A stretch of 64,000 nt of DNA from Flagellimonas sp. CMM7 (GTDB lineage: Bacteria; Bacteroidota; Bacteroidia; Flavobacteriales; Flavobacteriaceae), in contig NZ_CP090003.1 of NCBI RefSeq assembly GCF_021390195.1, positions 1,600,001 through 1,664,000 on the forward strand, given 5' to 3'. A program made the translations under genes and the position numbers. The notes under the pieces are model-generated. The model worked only from the letters and a program-made list of their open reading frames with translations, did not search any database and was not told where the DNA came from. Shown one piece after another: positions 23,943 to 33,076 of this stretch. Each line of letters opens with the position of its first letter. The stretch's first letter is position 1.

Positions 23943-26201
23943 TTGAAACGGTTTTTACTGGTATTTACTTTGTTAAGTTCTCTTGTTGGATGGTCTCAAA
24001 ACGGCACTGTTCATGGAACTGTTTCTGAAAATGGACAAAACCTTCCTTTTATCAATATTTATTTAAAAGGCACTCAAAGTGGAACGGCTACAGATGGAGA
24101 TGGAAATTATTCGATCACAGATTTGTCTCCTGGGAACTATGTATTGATTGCTTCTGCTATTGGATATGAACCTTTTAGGAAATCTTTTTTAATTGGAAAA
24201 GACGAATCAGTAACGTTAAACATTCAATTGAACCAATCTGCCGAAGCGTTGGATGAAATGGTTGTTACCGGTACGCTAAAAGCGGTAAGTCGCCTAGAAA
24301 GTGCGGTTCCTGTTGAAGTATATAAACCGAGTTTTCTAAAGAAAAATCCAACTCCAAGTATTTTTGAAGCACTTCAAAACGTGAATGGAGTGCGCCCACA
24401 AATCAATTGCAATGTTTGTAACACAGGCGACATCCACATTAATGGATTAGAAGGTCCTTACACTTTGGTTTTGATAGATGGGATGCCTATTGTTAGTGGT
24501 TTGGGCACAGTCTATGGCTTATCTGGAATACCAAACTCGTTAATTGAACAAATTGAAATTGTAAAAGGCCCGGCCTCCACACTATATGGAAGCGAAGCTG
24601 TTGGTGGGTTGATCAATATCATCACAAAACATGCGCCAAATGCTCCAGAATTTTTTGCGGATGCATATTTAACCGGTTGGGGAGAATATAACTTGGATGT
24701 GGGATCAAAAATTGAGATAGGAAAGAAAACCGATTTATTACTCGGTGTCAATTATTTTAATTATGATGAAATTATTGATAACAACGGTGACAATTTTACG
24801 GACTTAACCTTACAAGATCGTGTCTCCGTCTTTCAAAAATGGAACTTTAAACGAGAGGATGCCAAAGTGTTTTCCCTTGCCGGTCGTTTCTTTTATGAAG
24901 ATCGATGGGGTGGTGAACTACAATGGACTCCAGAATTTAGGGGTGGTAATGAAATTTATGGAGAAAGCATCTATACTCGTAGATGGGAAGTTTTAGGTAA
25001 ATACCAATTACCTATTGATGAAAAAGTAATGCTTTCAATGTCCTACAACGACCACAATCAAAACTCGGTGTATGGGGATGTGCTCTATTTGGCGGATCAG
25101 CGCATTGGCTTTGGTCAAATGACTTGGGATAAAACCGTTGGAAACCATGATCTACTTTTTGGCAGTGCCATTCGATACAATTATTATGATGACAACACGC
25201 CAGCCACTCTAAACGCGGATGAAGTTTGGATTCCCAGCTTGTTTATCCAAGATGAGCTGAAACTTGCTGAAAAACATTCCATTTTGGGAGGAGTGCGCTA
25301 TGATTATGACCAAAGACATGGTAACATTTTTACTCCTAGAGTGGCTTATAAATGGAAGATTTCGGACAATGATATTTTTAGGGTCAATGCAGGAACAGGG
25401 TTTAGAGTGGTGAACCTATTTACCGAAGATCATGCAGCCTTAACCGGTTCTAGGGATGTAATTATTGTTGAGGAGTTAAAGCCGGAGCGTTCACTAAATG
25501 TTAACCTCAACTACCTGAAAAAAATATATGCGGACAATGGTACTTTTGTAGGTCTTGATGCTTCCGCATTTTATACCCATTTCTCCAACATTATTCTACC
25601 AGACTACGACACCAACCCCAATCAAATTATCTATGACAACTTGGATGGTAAATCCGTTTCAAAAGGGGTGAGTGCCAATATTGACTTAGTGCTTCCCAAC
25701 GGGCTTAAATTTTTAGTTGGTGCTACTTGGCAAGATGTGAGCAACACAGAAAACGGAGTTACTTCACGTCAAATATTGACCGAAAGCATTACTGGAACAT
25801 GGAATGTCTCTTATACCTTTAGGAGTTTAGATCTAACCTTGGATTATACAGGGAACTTATATGGCCCTATGCGATTACCAACACTTGGAGAACTAGATCC
25901 GCGACAAGATTTTTCACCTACTTGGAGTATTCAAAATATACAGTTCACCTATAAAGGATTGGACAAGTTTGAGTTCTATGGCGGTGTTAAAAACTTATTG
26001 GATTGGACTCCGAATCGAGGAAATCCCTTTATTATAGCGCGAGCAGATGACCCCTTTGATCAAAACGTACAGTTTGATTCACAGGGCAATGCTGTGGCCA
26101 CCGCAGACAATCCGTTTGCCCTTACGTTTGACCCCAGCTATGTCTATGGTCCTAACCAAGGTATCCGTGGTTTCTTTGGGTTGCGGTATACGGTTTTTTA
26201 A
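23943..26201 (+). CDS. TonB-dependent receptor, probable metal or metallophore uptake
   Basis: This 752-residue outer-membrane receptor starts at TTG, with a signal peptide ending GWSQ (residue 19). A carboxypeptidase-regulatory-like domain spans about 20-98 ('GENLPFINIYLKGT'-like), a TonB box region lies near 103-110 (ALDEMVVTG), the plug covers about 115-230 and the beta-barrel runs to the C-terminal Phe. The plug holds an unusual CNVCNTG (Cys156, Cys159) before 'GDIHINGLEG', a possible metal contact. The operator/-7 overlap and the divergent mntR-ZIP genes argue for Mn, Zn or Fe uptake under metal repression. The ligand cannot be decided from sequence. Confidence 0.93.
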   Translation: MKRFLLVFTLLSSLVGWSQNGTVHGTVSENGQNLPFINIYLKGTQSGTATDGDGNYSITDLSPGNYVLIASAIGYEPFRKSFLIGKDESVTLNIQLNQSAEALDEMVVTGTLKAVSRLESAVPVEVYKPSFLKKNPTPSIFEALQNVNGVRPQINCNVCNTGDIHINGLEGPYTLVLIDGMPIVSGLGTVYGLSGIPNSLIEQIEIVKGPASTLYGSEAVGGLINIITKHAPNAPEFFADAYLTGWGEYNLDVGSKIEIGKKTDLLLGVNYFNYDEIIDNNGDNFTDLTLQDRVSVFQKWNFKREDAKVFSLAGRFFYEDRWGGELQWTPEFRGGNEIYGESIYTRRWEVLGKYQLPIDEKVMLSMSYNDHNQNSVYGDVLYLADQRIGFGQMTWDKTVGNHDLLFGSAIRYNYYDDNTPATLNADEVWIPSLFIQDELKLAEKHSILGGVRYDYDQRHGNIFTPRVAYKWKISDNDIFRVNAGTGFRVVNLFTEDHAALTGSRDVIIVEELKPERSLNVNLNYLKKIYADNGTFVGLDASAFYTHFSNIILPDYDTNPNQIIYDNLDGKSVSKGVSANIDLVLPNGLKFLVGATWQDVSNTENGVTSRQILTESITGTWNVSYTFRSLDLTLDYTGNLYGPMRLPTLGELDPRQDFSPTWSIQNIQFTYKGLDKFEFYGGVKNLLDWTPNRGNPFIIARADDPFDQNVQFDSQGNAVATADNPFALTFDPSYVYGPNQGIRGFFGLRYTVF

Positions 26202-26256
26202 GACCGGTCTTCTTTATTATCTTAGATGCATAGCAAGATATATAACTATCCATTGT

Positions 26257-26745
26257 ATGCATATGAGACATCTTTCAACACTTTTGATAATTATCCTCGC
26301 ATTTGCATGTCAAGGGAAACATGAAATTTCAAATGATTTAAATGAAGAATTGATCATCAATGAAATACAACAAATGTTTGACGATTATCACAAGGACATC
26401 AGATTACAGGGATTAACAGGGGAACTTAAATATTTGGATAATTCTAAGGATTTCTTTTGGGTCCCTCCTGGATATAATTCAGCATTATCATATGATTCGG
26501 TAAAAACTATTTTAGAAAAAAACGCCAAAGCTTTTAGTAGAATTGAATTTCAGTGGGACACCCTCCGAATAATCCCAATTTCAAACGAAGTTGCCAGTTA
26601 TTCTGGAATAGTTGAAGGAACAATGATAGATACCTCAGGAATAAAATCCATGATGCGCATTATTGAATCAGGGACCGTTATTAAGCGAACAACTGAATGG
26701 AAGCTTCTTTGCGGACAATCCGCTAATCTGAGCGTTAAACAATAA
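26257..26745 (+). CDS. Lipoprotein with NTF2-like domain
   Basis: The product (about 162 residues from ATG 26257; ATG 26263 is nearly equivalent) has a lipobox 'LAFAC' near residue 20. The body resembles an NTF2/SnoaL fold: an N-terminal helix with 'INEIQQMFDDYHKDI', then 'FFWVPPGYNSALSYDSVKTIL' and strands ending 'TEWKLLCGQSA'. Function is unknown. It follows the TonB receptor by about 55 bases on the same strand. The frame is open further upstream into the receptor gene, but only these ATGs provide a signal peptide. Confidence 0.75.
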   Translation: MHMRHLSTLLIIILAFACQGKHEISNDLNEELIINEIQQMFDDYHKDIRLQGLTGELKYLDNSKDFFWVPPGYNSALSYDSVKTILEKNAKAFSRIEFQWDTLRIIPISNEVASYSGIVEGTMIDTSGIKSMMRIIESGTVIKRTTEWKLLCGQSANLSVKQ

Positions 26746-26849
26746 TCGCATTTCAAAAGCCGAAATTAATCGCCAATAAATATCTTAAGCGAGTATTCCG
26801 GTGGAAAAAGAATTCACAAGATGCTTATTCAATCTCATCAAAACAAAAC

Positions 26850-27341
26850 ATGAAATACACACCTAAAGATGGCTTCCCTTATTATTTTGACTTGGCAAAG
26901 GGTATGGATTGTTCATCATTGTTTTCTGATTCATCCACCAGTAGGCTCTTAAATTCTATTAGTGAGGAAAAAGCCGCTTACAGATATGCGCCGGATAAGT
27001 GGAGCATTAAACAAGTAGTAGGGCATATTACCGATCATGAAAGAATTAAGATGTTTCGAGCCTTTATGCTGAGCAGGAACGAACAATTGGAACTCTGGGG
27101 CTATGACCAAAACTCCTTGGTAGCTAACAGTCGCTTTGATAAGTTATCTTTTGAACAATTAGTAACTGACTTCGTCAATGTAAGGAAGGCGTCCATTAGT
27201 TTTGTTGATACGCTGTCTGAGAAACAATTAAGACTAAAAGGTATGGCTCGGCAACATGAAATCACCCTTGAAGATTTTCTAAAGTCTATCATTGGTCATG
27301 AAAGACATCATATAAACATTATCAGGGAAAGATACCTTTAG
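26850..27341 (+). CDS. DinB-family putative metal-dependent protein
   Basis: The 163-residue protein has the DinB four-helix bundle with a His triad pattern: 'VVGHITDHERIKMFRAF' near 58-74 and 'SIIGHERHHINIIRERYL' at the C-terminus. DinB/YfiT proteins bind a divalent metal and include thiol-dependent transferases and hydrolases. No substrate can be named. It ends one base before the convergent lipoprotein esterase gene, so no room remains for a dedicated terminator. Confidence 0.92.
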   Translation: MKYTPKDGFPYYFDLAKGMDCSSLFSDSSTSRLLNSISEEKAAYRYAPDKWSIKQVVGHITDHERIKMFRAFMLSRNEQLELWGYDQNSLVANSRFDKLSFEQLVTDFVNVRKASISFVDTLSEKQLRLKGMARQHEITLEDFLKSIIGHERHHINIIRERYL

Positions 27342-29129
27342 CTACTCTTTTGAATCTTTCAAAAACCCTCTTGCTACGAGAAATTCATCCGTAAGTTCTT
27401 TCACTTTTTCTCTTGCTTCTTTGTCCCTAAAAAAATGCCCTCCCTTTTCAAAAATTTGAAACTGAAAATCGTTTTTATACCCTTCCATAGCGGCCTTAAA
27501 CTGAAAGAATTCATAGATAGGAGCCAAATAATCCTCGGTAGTATGAAACGAGAGAAATGGAGGTAACCCACTTTTTACATTTTGGACCAATGAGATAGCT
27601 TTCGCCTGACCTTTTGATACCCCATCAAACCAACCATCTCCTTTTGTTAGATCATAGCTGGATGATTGTGTAATAACCAAGTTCGGAACGGAACTAAAAC
27701 CATTGTTATCCTCAGATATAAAGTCATCCACAATAGCAGTAGAGGCTGCCAAATGTGCCCCGGCAGAAAAACCTGTCGCTACAATTTTATTAGGGTCAAT
27801 TCCTAGTTCAGATGCATTTGCCCTTACCCATCTAATTGCGGACTTCGCATCTTCCAAACTTTTCTGAATATCGTTTCCGTGCACATCAATCAATCTATAC
27901 TCAAAAGAGATTGCCACCATTCCTTGTGCCGACATTCTTTTACAAACATCATAGCCCGCTTCTGGCATGCCTAAGCTCCATCCTCCACCATGAAAATAGA
28001 GGTATGCTGATTTTTCGTCTTCTTGTTTATGTTTTTCAGGGTAAAAAATATGGGCATCCAGCTCAATTTCATCACTAGTCTTATAAACACTAATTTTATT
28101 AGGTTCTTCTCTAACTGCCAATGCTTTTTGATAATCATTTTTGACCTTGGCAAGAAGCTGTTCATTACTGGTTTCTTTTTCAAATTGAGTAAAAATACCT
28201 TTCCAAGCTTTTGTGCTGTAATTGGTATTACAAATTTTGAAATGTTGTTCAAACAGGTAGTCCTTAATTTCTTGATCTACGGGAAGGTTTTTAATCGCTA
28301 GGTATCGGGCATTTATTTTTTCCTGTGGTTGGTTGTCATATCGTTGGTTTTTGAATTTACCAGAAGACATTATCTCCAAATATTTATCCAGATAAGCAAT
28401 GTATTTTTCATCATTTAAGGATTCAGGTTTGTTTAACCCCAAAGCCATTTCATCCAAATAATCTTTAGGCAACTGTGCTGTTTTACCAGTTACAATCTCA
28501 TGCCCCGATGGATATAACAATTGATAATACTTGTAATGGTTGTCCAGTGTGACCATGCAATGTTTTTCAAACACTGCAGGAATATTCTCTACACTACTGC
28601 TAAATGTATTGTAATGGGCAAGGTTGGTATTTTTCAAGGAATCTAATTGTTTCCTGAAACTAGCTTCATCCAAAGCATATAGACTGGCCAAGTTTCTATA
28701 AATATAGCCCTCTGTCTTTCCCATTTCTTCTTTCTGATTTTTTAAATAAGTGTTCAAATGAGCATTTGTGCCCGCTAAGTTTACTAGGGAATCCAAGGTA
28801 ATTGCTATACTATCATTTGGTGACACATATAATGAGACATTCTCTTTTCCTAGAATTATTCTATAGAAACTGGGTTTTTCAATTTCAATTTCAAACCTAA
28901 AGCGCCCTTCATCGTCAATGGTAGTTGACACCCCAGTAAGATCAGTGACAGTAGACCATTCATTTTCTAAGGGGATTGGTTCATTTGATAAGCGAACCTC
29001 TCTTTCATCTGGAGACATTACAGTGCCACTAACAACAGCTTTGCTTTGTATTTTGGTTGAATCTCCGCAACTAAAAAAGAAAAGTAGTGTTCCAAAAGTC
29101 AATAATTGAAGTATTTCTTTTTTTACCAT
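27342..29129 (-). CDS. Lipoprotein esterase: DUF4369-like domain plus alpha/beta hydrolase
   Basis: From the ATG at 29129 the product is 595 residues with lipobox FFSC near residue 20, so it is lipid-anchored. Residues 30-125 form a beta domain with 'RFRFEIEIEKPSFYRIILGKE' in part, as in DUF4369 domains of flavobacterial thioredoxin-like lipoproteins. A helical middle follows. Residues 340-590 are an esterase/lipase-type hydrolase: oxyanion motif HGGGW, nucleophile GFSAGA, acid probably in TTEDYLAP and His in KGGHFF. The combination of a DUF4369-like domain with an esterase is uncommon. The upstream in-frame start at 29162 is rejected because it precedes the signal with non-signal residues. 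Confidence 0.85.
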   Translation of the reverse strand: MVKKEILQLLTFGTLLFFFSCGDSTKIQSKAVVSGTVMSPDEREVRLSNEPIPLENEWSTVTDLTGVSTTIDDEGRFRFEIEIEKPSFYRIILGKENVSLYVSPNDSIAITLDSLVNLAGTNAHLNTYLKNQKEEMGKTEGYIYRNLASLYALDEASFRKQLDSLKNTNLAHYNTFSSSVENIPAVFEKHCMVTLDNHYKYYQLLYPSGHEIVTGKTAQLPKDYLDEMALGLNKPESLNDEKYIAYLDKYLEIMSSGKFKNQRYDNQPQEKINARYLAIKNLPVDQEIKDYLFEQHFKICNTNYSTKAWKGIFTQFEKETSNEQLLAKVKNDYQKALAVREEPNKISVYKTSDEIELDAHIFYPEKHKQEDEKSAYLYFHGGGWSLGMPEAGYDVCKRMSAQGMVAISFEYRLIDVHGNDIQKSLEDAKSAIRWVRANASELGIDPNKIVATGFSAGAHLAASTAIVDDFISEDNNGFSSVPNLVITQSSSYDLTKGDGWFDGVSKGQAKAISLVQNVKSGLPPFLSFHTTEDYLAPIYEFFQFKAAMEGYKNDFQFQIFEKGGHFFRDKEAREKVKELTDEFLVARGFLKDSKE

Positions 29130-29380
29130 AATGATTGATTTAAACATCTGGCCTTGAACCAAACATGACGCCTATTTTCAAGACGTACAATTTTACAGGA
29201 TGGTTGCCTCACCAAGAAAATCCATATGTTGTGGCGCTAAGGGTTTAAACCTTTGAAATTCCTATAATTAACTATCTTAGGTACCAATTGTCACATTGCA
29301 TTACAAACCAGCTAAATCCAACAGATGTAATTTGCATAGCACTTTATTGAAATGCTTTGTGAACAACATTTGAAATTCCT

Positions 29381-31807
29381 ATGAAAAACATTACCATAAT
29401 TATCTGCTTTCTTCTTTTAACTTTCAATTTCACCAATGCACAATGGAAAAATAGATATCCTAAAGTGGACGGTTATCGCCATCATGTATATTTAGAAGGG
29501 TACGATCTTCCTGTATTGAATTCAGGGGCCATGGATCCCGCCCCTTCCCCGTTAAATGACCAAGTCGCGTTTTCAGCCAAAGGGTGGTTGTGGCTTATGG
29601 ATATGGAAAGTTTGGAAGCTACGCGAATCACTTCTTCTGCAGGAATTGATTCAAGACCCAATTGGTCACCGGATGGAAAACAATTGGTTTTTGTTAGAGA
29701 CAATAGCATGGATACCCAGATAGTTTTATTAGATTTTGACGCTAAGGAAGAAACGATATTGGTCGATACCAAGGCTTTGGATTTAGATCCCGTTTTTTCT
29801 AAAGATGGAGGGCTTGTATATTATTCTTCAGCCATAAACGGCTCGTTTGACCTTTGGCAGGTAAATCTTAACACCAATGAGCATAGTGTTATTACCGACA
29901 GGAAAAGTCTGGAACGATTGCCGGTTCCAACACTCCAAGGCGACAAAATTGTCTTCTTAAAAAAATATGGGTTCTCATATGACTCCATAGAACTATGGGA
30001 TTTGGAAAAAGGCACTTCCACTCCTTTGGCTGAAGAGAATTTCACCTCTCAAACAGCCTTTTCCCTTTCGCCAGATAATCAAACCCTTGCCTACACATGG
30101 CCCAACGGAGATGACTATGAACTTCGCGTGTTGAATATTTCAATTCCTAAAAGCAATATGTTGCTCACCAAAAGTGAGGGATTTCCTTTGGCTCCTAAAT
30201 TTAGTGCCAATGGCCAATACATTTATTTTGCTGAATACAATGAAAATGAAATCTCAGAACTAAAAAGAATCTCCATAAATGGGGGAACAGTTGAGAAACT
30301 ACCAGTGAAAAAATGGAATTGGGGAGCTCCAACAGGAAAACTGAAGATTACCAGCAAGGTTGACGGAAAAATGGATGCAGTTAGAATGAGTATCACAGAT
30401 GAAAACGGGCATCCCATTATTCCAGATAGTGGTGTTGTGCATTCTGAAGGGCAGCATGGTATTGTCTTTTTCTATTCCCCAGGAGAGATTGAAGTTGAAG
30501 CTCCGCTTGGTTCTTTGACAATAACTGCTGTACATGGGTTTTCGACCATGAAAAACATGCAAGAAATTGAAGTACACGAAGGCACATCAACAACCGAAAT
30601 TAATTTAATTAAAATTTGGGATGCCAATGCAAACGGTTGGTATTCAGGAGATAACCATTTTCACTTAAACTATGGCGGAACAAATAGATTAGATCCAGAA
30701 GACATTAGTTTAGACTTTAAAGCTGAAGGCTTAGATATTGGTTTTCCGTTGGTGGCCAATCTAGGGAATCGGTTTCTTGGGCAGGACCTTTGGGGATGGA
30801 AAAATGAGGGAACACCAATTATTAGTATCGGACAAGAAGTGCGCTCTCATTTTTTAGGGCATTTAGGCCTAATCGGAACCGATGAATTGTACTGGCCATG
30901 GGTATGGGGTCCCTTTTACGATATTTATGGAAATGATGATAGACTAAATGCAGAACCGCTTCGTTTTGCCAGAAAAAATGAAGGCTTAGGAGGTTATGTT
31001 CATCCCGTTGCCGTAAAGGACCCTTTTGCAGCAGGTGAAGCTGGAAGCATTCCCATAACGTTGATTTCAGATGCTGTATTGGAAGAAGTGGACGTTTTAG
31101 AATTAGGATGTCTATGGACCGATGAAATAGGTACCGCAGCGCTGTGGCACGAATTTCTAAATATGGGCATTCCCATGGGGCAATCTGCAGGTAGTGATGT
31201 AATGAATAATCTTTACAGAACCATGGCAATCGGTGCAACAAGAGTCTATACAAAACCTAAAGGAGAATTAACTACCAAGAGTTATTTAGAAGCGTTAAAG
31301 GATGGGAGAAGTTTTGTGAGTAATGGCCCTCAGCTTATATTCGAAGTAGACGGAAAAGAAGTAGGTGATGTCATCAAATCAGACAATAAAAAGGTGAAAT
31401 GGTCATTAAACGTGTATTCCCCCATTTCTTACGAAACTGTTGAAGTATTTGTAAATGGAGAAGTAGTATGGACAAAAAAAAGTAAGGGTAACAGTAATGA
31501 ATCTTACAGCGGTTCCATTCAAACTCCTGAAGGGGGATGGGTGACCGCTAGGGTCTCTGGTGGCACATCTGAATGGCCAATGATGGACAGCTACCCTTTT
31601 GCTGAAAGTGCCCCTATATGGTTTACAGAGGTAGGAAGTACAAATACCGCTTCTAAAGTTGAAGCTGCGAAAAAATTATTGAAAGCCTTAAATGTTTCAG
31701 AAGAAAAAATGAAACAAGGTTATGGGCAGGCTCCAATTCCCAACCTCATTGCACATTTTTCAAAAGCAAGACAAAAACTATTGAAAATTATTGAAGAAGA
31801 ACAATAG
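29381..31807 (+). CDS. Secreted WD40-like propeller plus CehA/McbA-type PHP metallohydrolase
   Basis: The 808-residue protein has a signal peptide (ending TNAQ, residue 20), a PD40/TolB-like propeller (about 45-320, repeats such as 'NWSPDGKQLVFVRDN', 'KFSANGQYIYFAEYN'), a beta-sandwich (330-410) and a C-terminal PHP-like domain beginning at 'WYSGDNHFHLNYGG'. CehA/McbA proteins of this type hydrolyse esters or amides with active-site metals. The paired His in HFHLN and later His/Asp residues fit metal binding. The length is normal for this multidomain class. A 14-base direct repeat upstream runs into the start codon (see findings). Confidence 0.85.
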   Translation: MKNITIIICFLLLTFNFTNAQWKNRYPKVDGYRHHVYLEGYDLPVLNSGAMDPAPSPLNDQVAFSAKGWLWLMDMESLEATRITSSAGIDSRPNWSPDGKQLVFVRDNSMDTQIVLLDFDAKEETILVDTKALDLDPVFSKDGGLVYYSSAINGSFDLWQVNLNTNEHSVITDRKSLERLPVPTLQGDKIVFLKKYGFSYDSIELWDLEKGTSTPLAEENFTSQTAFSLSPDNQTLAYTWPNGDDYELRVLNISIPKSNMLLTKSEGFPLAPKFSANGQYIYFAEYNENEISELKRISINGGTVEKLPVKKWNWGAPTGKLKITSKVDGKMDAVRMSITDENGHPIIPDSGVVHSEGQHGIVFFYSPGEIEVEAPLGSLTITAVHGFSTMKNMQEIEVHEGTSTTEINLIKIWDANANGWYSGDNHFHLNYGGTNRLDPEDISLDFKAEGLDIGFPLVANLGNRFLGQDLWGWKNEGTPIISIGQEVRSHFLGHLGLIGTDELYWPWVWGPFYDIYGNDDRLNAEPLRFARKNEGLGGYVHPVAVKDPFAAGEAGSIPITLISDAVLEEVDVLELGCLWTDEIGTAALWHEFLNMGIPMGQSAGSDVMNNLYRTMAIGATRVYTKPKGELTTKSYLEALKDGRSFVSNGPQLIFEVDGKEVGDVIKSDNKKVKWSLNVYSPISYETVEVFVNGEVVWTKKSKGNSNESYSGSIQTPEGGWVTARVSGGTSEWPMMDSYPFAESAPIWFTEVGSTNTASKVEAAKKLLKALNVSEEKMKQGYGQAPIPNLIAHFSKARQKLLKIIEEEQ

Positions 31808-31921
31808 AATTGCATTGATTCAACTATTTGGATTAGACTTGAAGTGACCTAATATATAAACTTAGTAAGGGCTTACGTAAATTCTAATTTGTATTCCTTC
31901 ATCTAACTATTTTCCATTCCG

Positions 31922-31929
31922 TATTTTTG
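31922..31929 (+). promoter_or_regulatory. -7 box of the lycopene cyclase gene
   Basis: TATTTTTG matches TAnnTTTG and ends four bases before the ATG at 31934, predicting a leaderless or nearly leaderless message. The same GTATTTTTGGT string precedes the convergent polyprenyl synthase gene. No TTG lies at the standard distance. Confidence 0.5.
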
Positions 31930-31933
31930 GTCA

Positions 31934-33076
31934 ATGTCCAACTACGACTATATCATAATTGGAGCGGGAGCTGCAGGACTATTATTGGCCGATGCCCTCG
32001 GGAATGACGATTTCTTCGCTTCCAAATCTATCTTGATTCTTGATAAAGACGATAAGACCAAAAACGATCGGACTTGGTGTTTTTGGGAGAAGGGCAATGG
32101 TAAATTTGATGATGTTCTGCATAAAAGATGGCCCAACATTTATTTTGCCGGAAAGGAGTTAAGACTCTCTACTTCCATTGGCCCCTATTATTATAAAATG
32201 CTTAGGGGGATTGATTTTTATATGTGTTTTTTAGATAAAATAAAAGAATACCCTAACATTATATGGGCACAAGAACAGGTCATCAATATTCAAGAAAATG
32301 AGAACTCAGTGCTAGTATCCACTCCGACCAATCAGTTTACTGGAGCAAAGGTGTTCAATAGTATTTTTGATTATCAACTTGTCAAAAAACAGAAAAAATA
32401 CCCTGTGCTACAGCAACACTTTTTAGGGTGGTTTGTAAAAACTAAGCGGGCGGTTTTCAATAATGAAGAGGCTACTTTCATGGACTTTTCCATCCCACAA
32501 ATGGGAAATACCCGTTTCATGTATGTTCTACCTTTTTCTGAAACAGAGGCCCTAGTGGAATATACCTTATTTTCAGAAGACATCTTAGAAAAAGCTGAAT
32601 ATGAAAATGCTATTGCAGATTACTTAGAGCAAAAATTGGGATGCACTGATTATGAAATTCTAGAAAAGGAAACAGGTAATATTCCCATGACTTCTTATAG
32701 ATTTAATAAGCAAAACTCTGATAGAATCATGAATATAGGCATAGCAGGTGGATGGGCAAAAGCAAGCACCGGGTTCACTTTCTACAATACATCCAAACAG
32801 GTAAATCTCCTAGTGGAATTCCTTAAAAAGGAAAAACCATTATCCAAGTTCTATAAAAGGGGTAAGTATTGGTATTATGATTTGTTGCTACTGGATATTC
32901 TTTATAAAAATAATCATTTAGGCCAATCTATTTTTGAAGCCATGTTCAAAAAGAGAAGCCCACAATTGATTTTAAAATTCTTGGATGAGGATACTACAAT
33001 CTGGGAAGATCTTCAAATAATTAGCGCTTGTCCAAAGCTGCCTTTTTTGAAAGCACTCTGGCATAGAATATTCTAA
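31934..33076 (+). CDS. crtY: Lycopene beta-cyclase (CrtY/CrtL type)
   Basis: The 380-residue FAD/NAD-binding protein opens with the dinucleotide motif IIGAGAAGLLLA (residues 8-19) and has the cyclase signature DRTWCFWE (near 49-56). The C-terminal third has 'GNIPMTSYRFNK' and 'GIAGGWAKASTGFTF', typical of flavobacterial lycopene cyclases, which form the beta-ionone rings of carotenoids such as zeaxanthin. It overlaps tail-to-tail by four bases with the polyprenyl diphosphate synthase gene. The rest of the carotenoid cluster is not in this window. Confidence 0.93.
   Translation: MSNYDYIIIGAGAAGLLLADALGNDDFFASKSILILDKDDKTKNDRTWCFWEKGNGKFDDVLHKRWPNIYFAGKELRLSTSIGPYYYKMLRGIDFYMCFLDKIKEYPNIIWAQEQVINIQENENSVLVSTPTNQFTGAKVFNSIFDYQLVKKQKKYPVLQQHFLGWFVKTKRAVFNNEEATFMDFSIPQMGNTRFMYVLPFSETEALVEYTLFSEDILEKAEYENAIADYLEQKLGCTDYEILEKETGNIPMTSYRFNKQNSDRIMNIGIAGGWAKASTGFTFYNTSKQVNLLVEFLKKEKPLSKFYKRGKYWYYDLLLLDILYKNNHLGQSIFEAMFKKRSPQLILKFLDEDTTIWEDLQIISACPKLPFLKALWHRIF

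Noticed and set aside
29242..29251. GGTTTAAACC, a perfect 10-bp palindrome between divergent genes
   Set aside because: Ten-base palindromes of this base composition occur by chance and no promoter element is placed by it.
30822..31253. A 143-codon minus-strand open frame inside the PHP metallohydrolase gene
   Set aside because: Composition (Leu/His/Arg-rich) is that of a mirrored frame and the sense gene is intact with recognisable domains.
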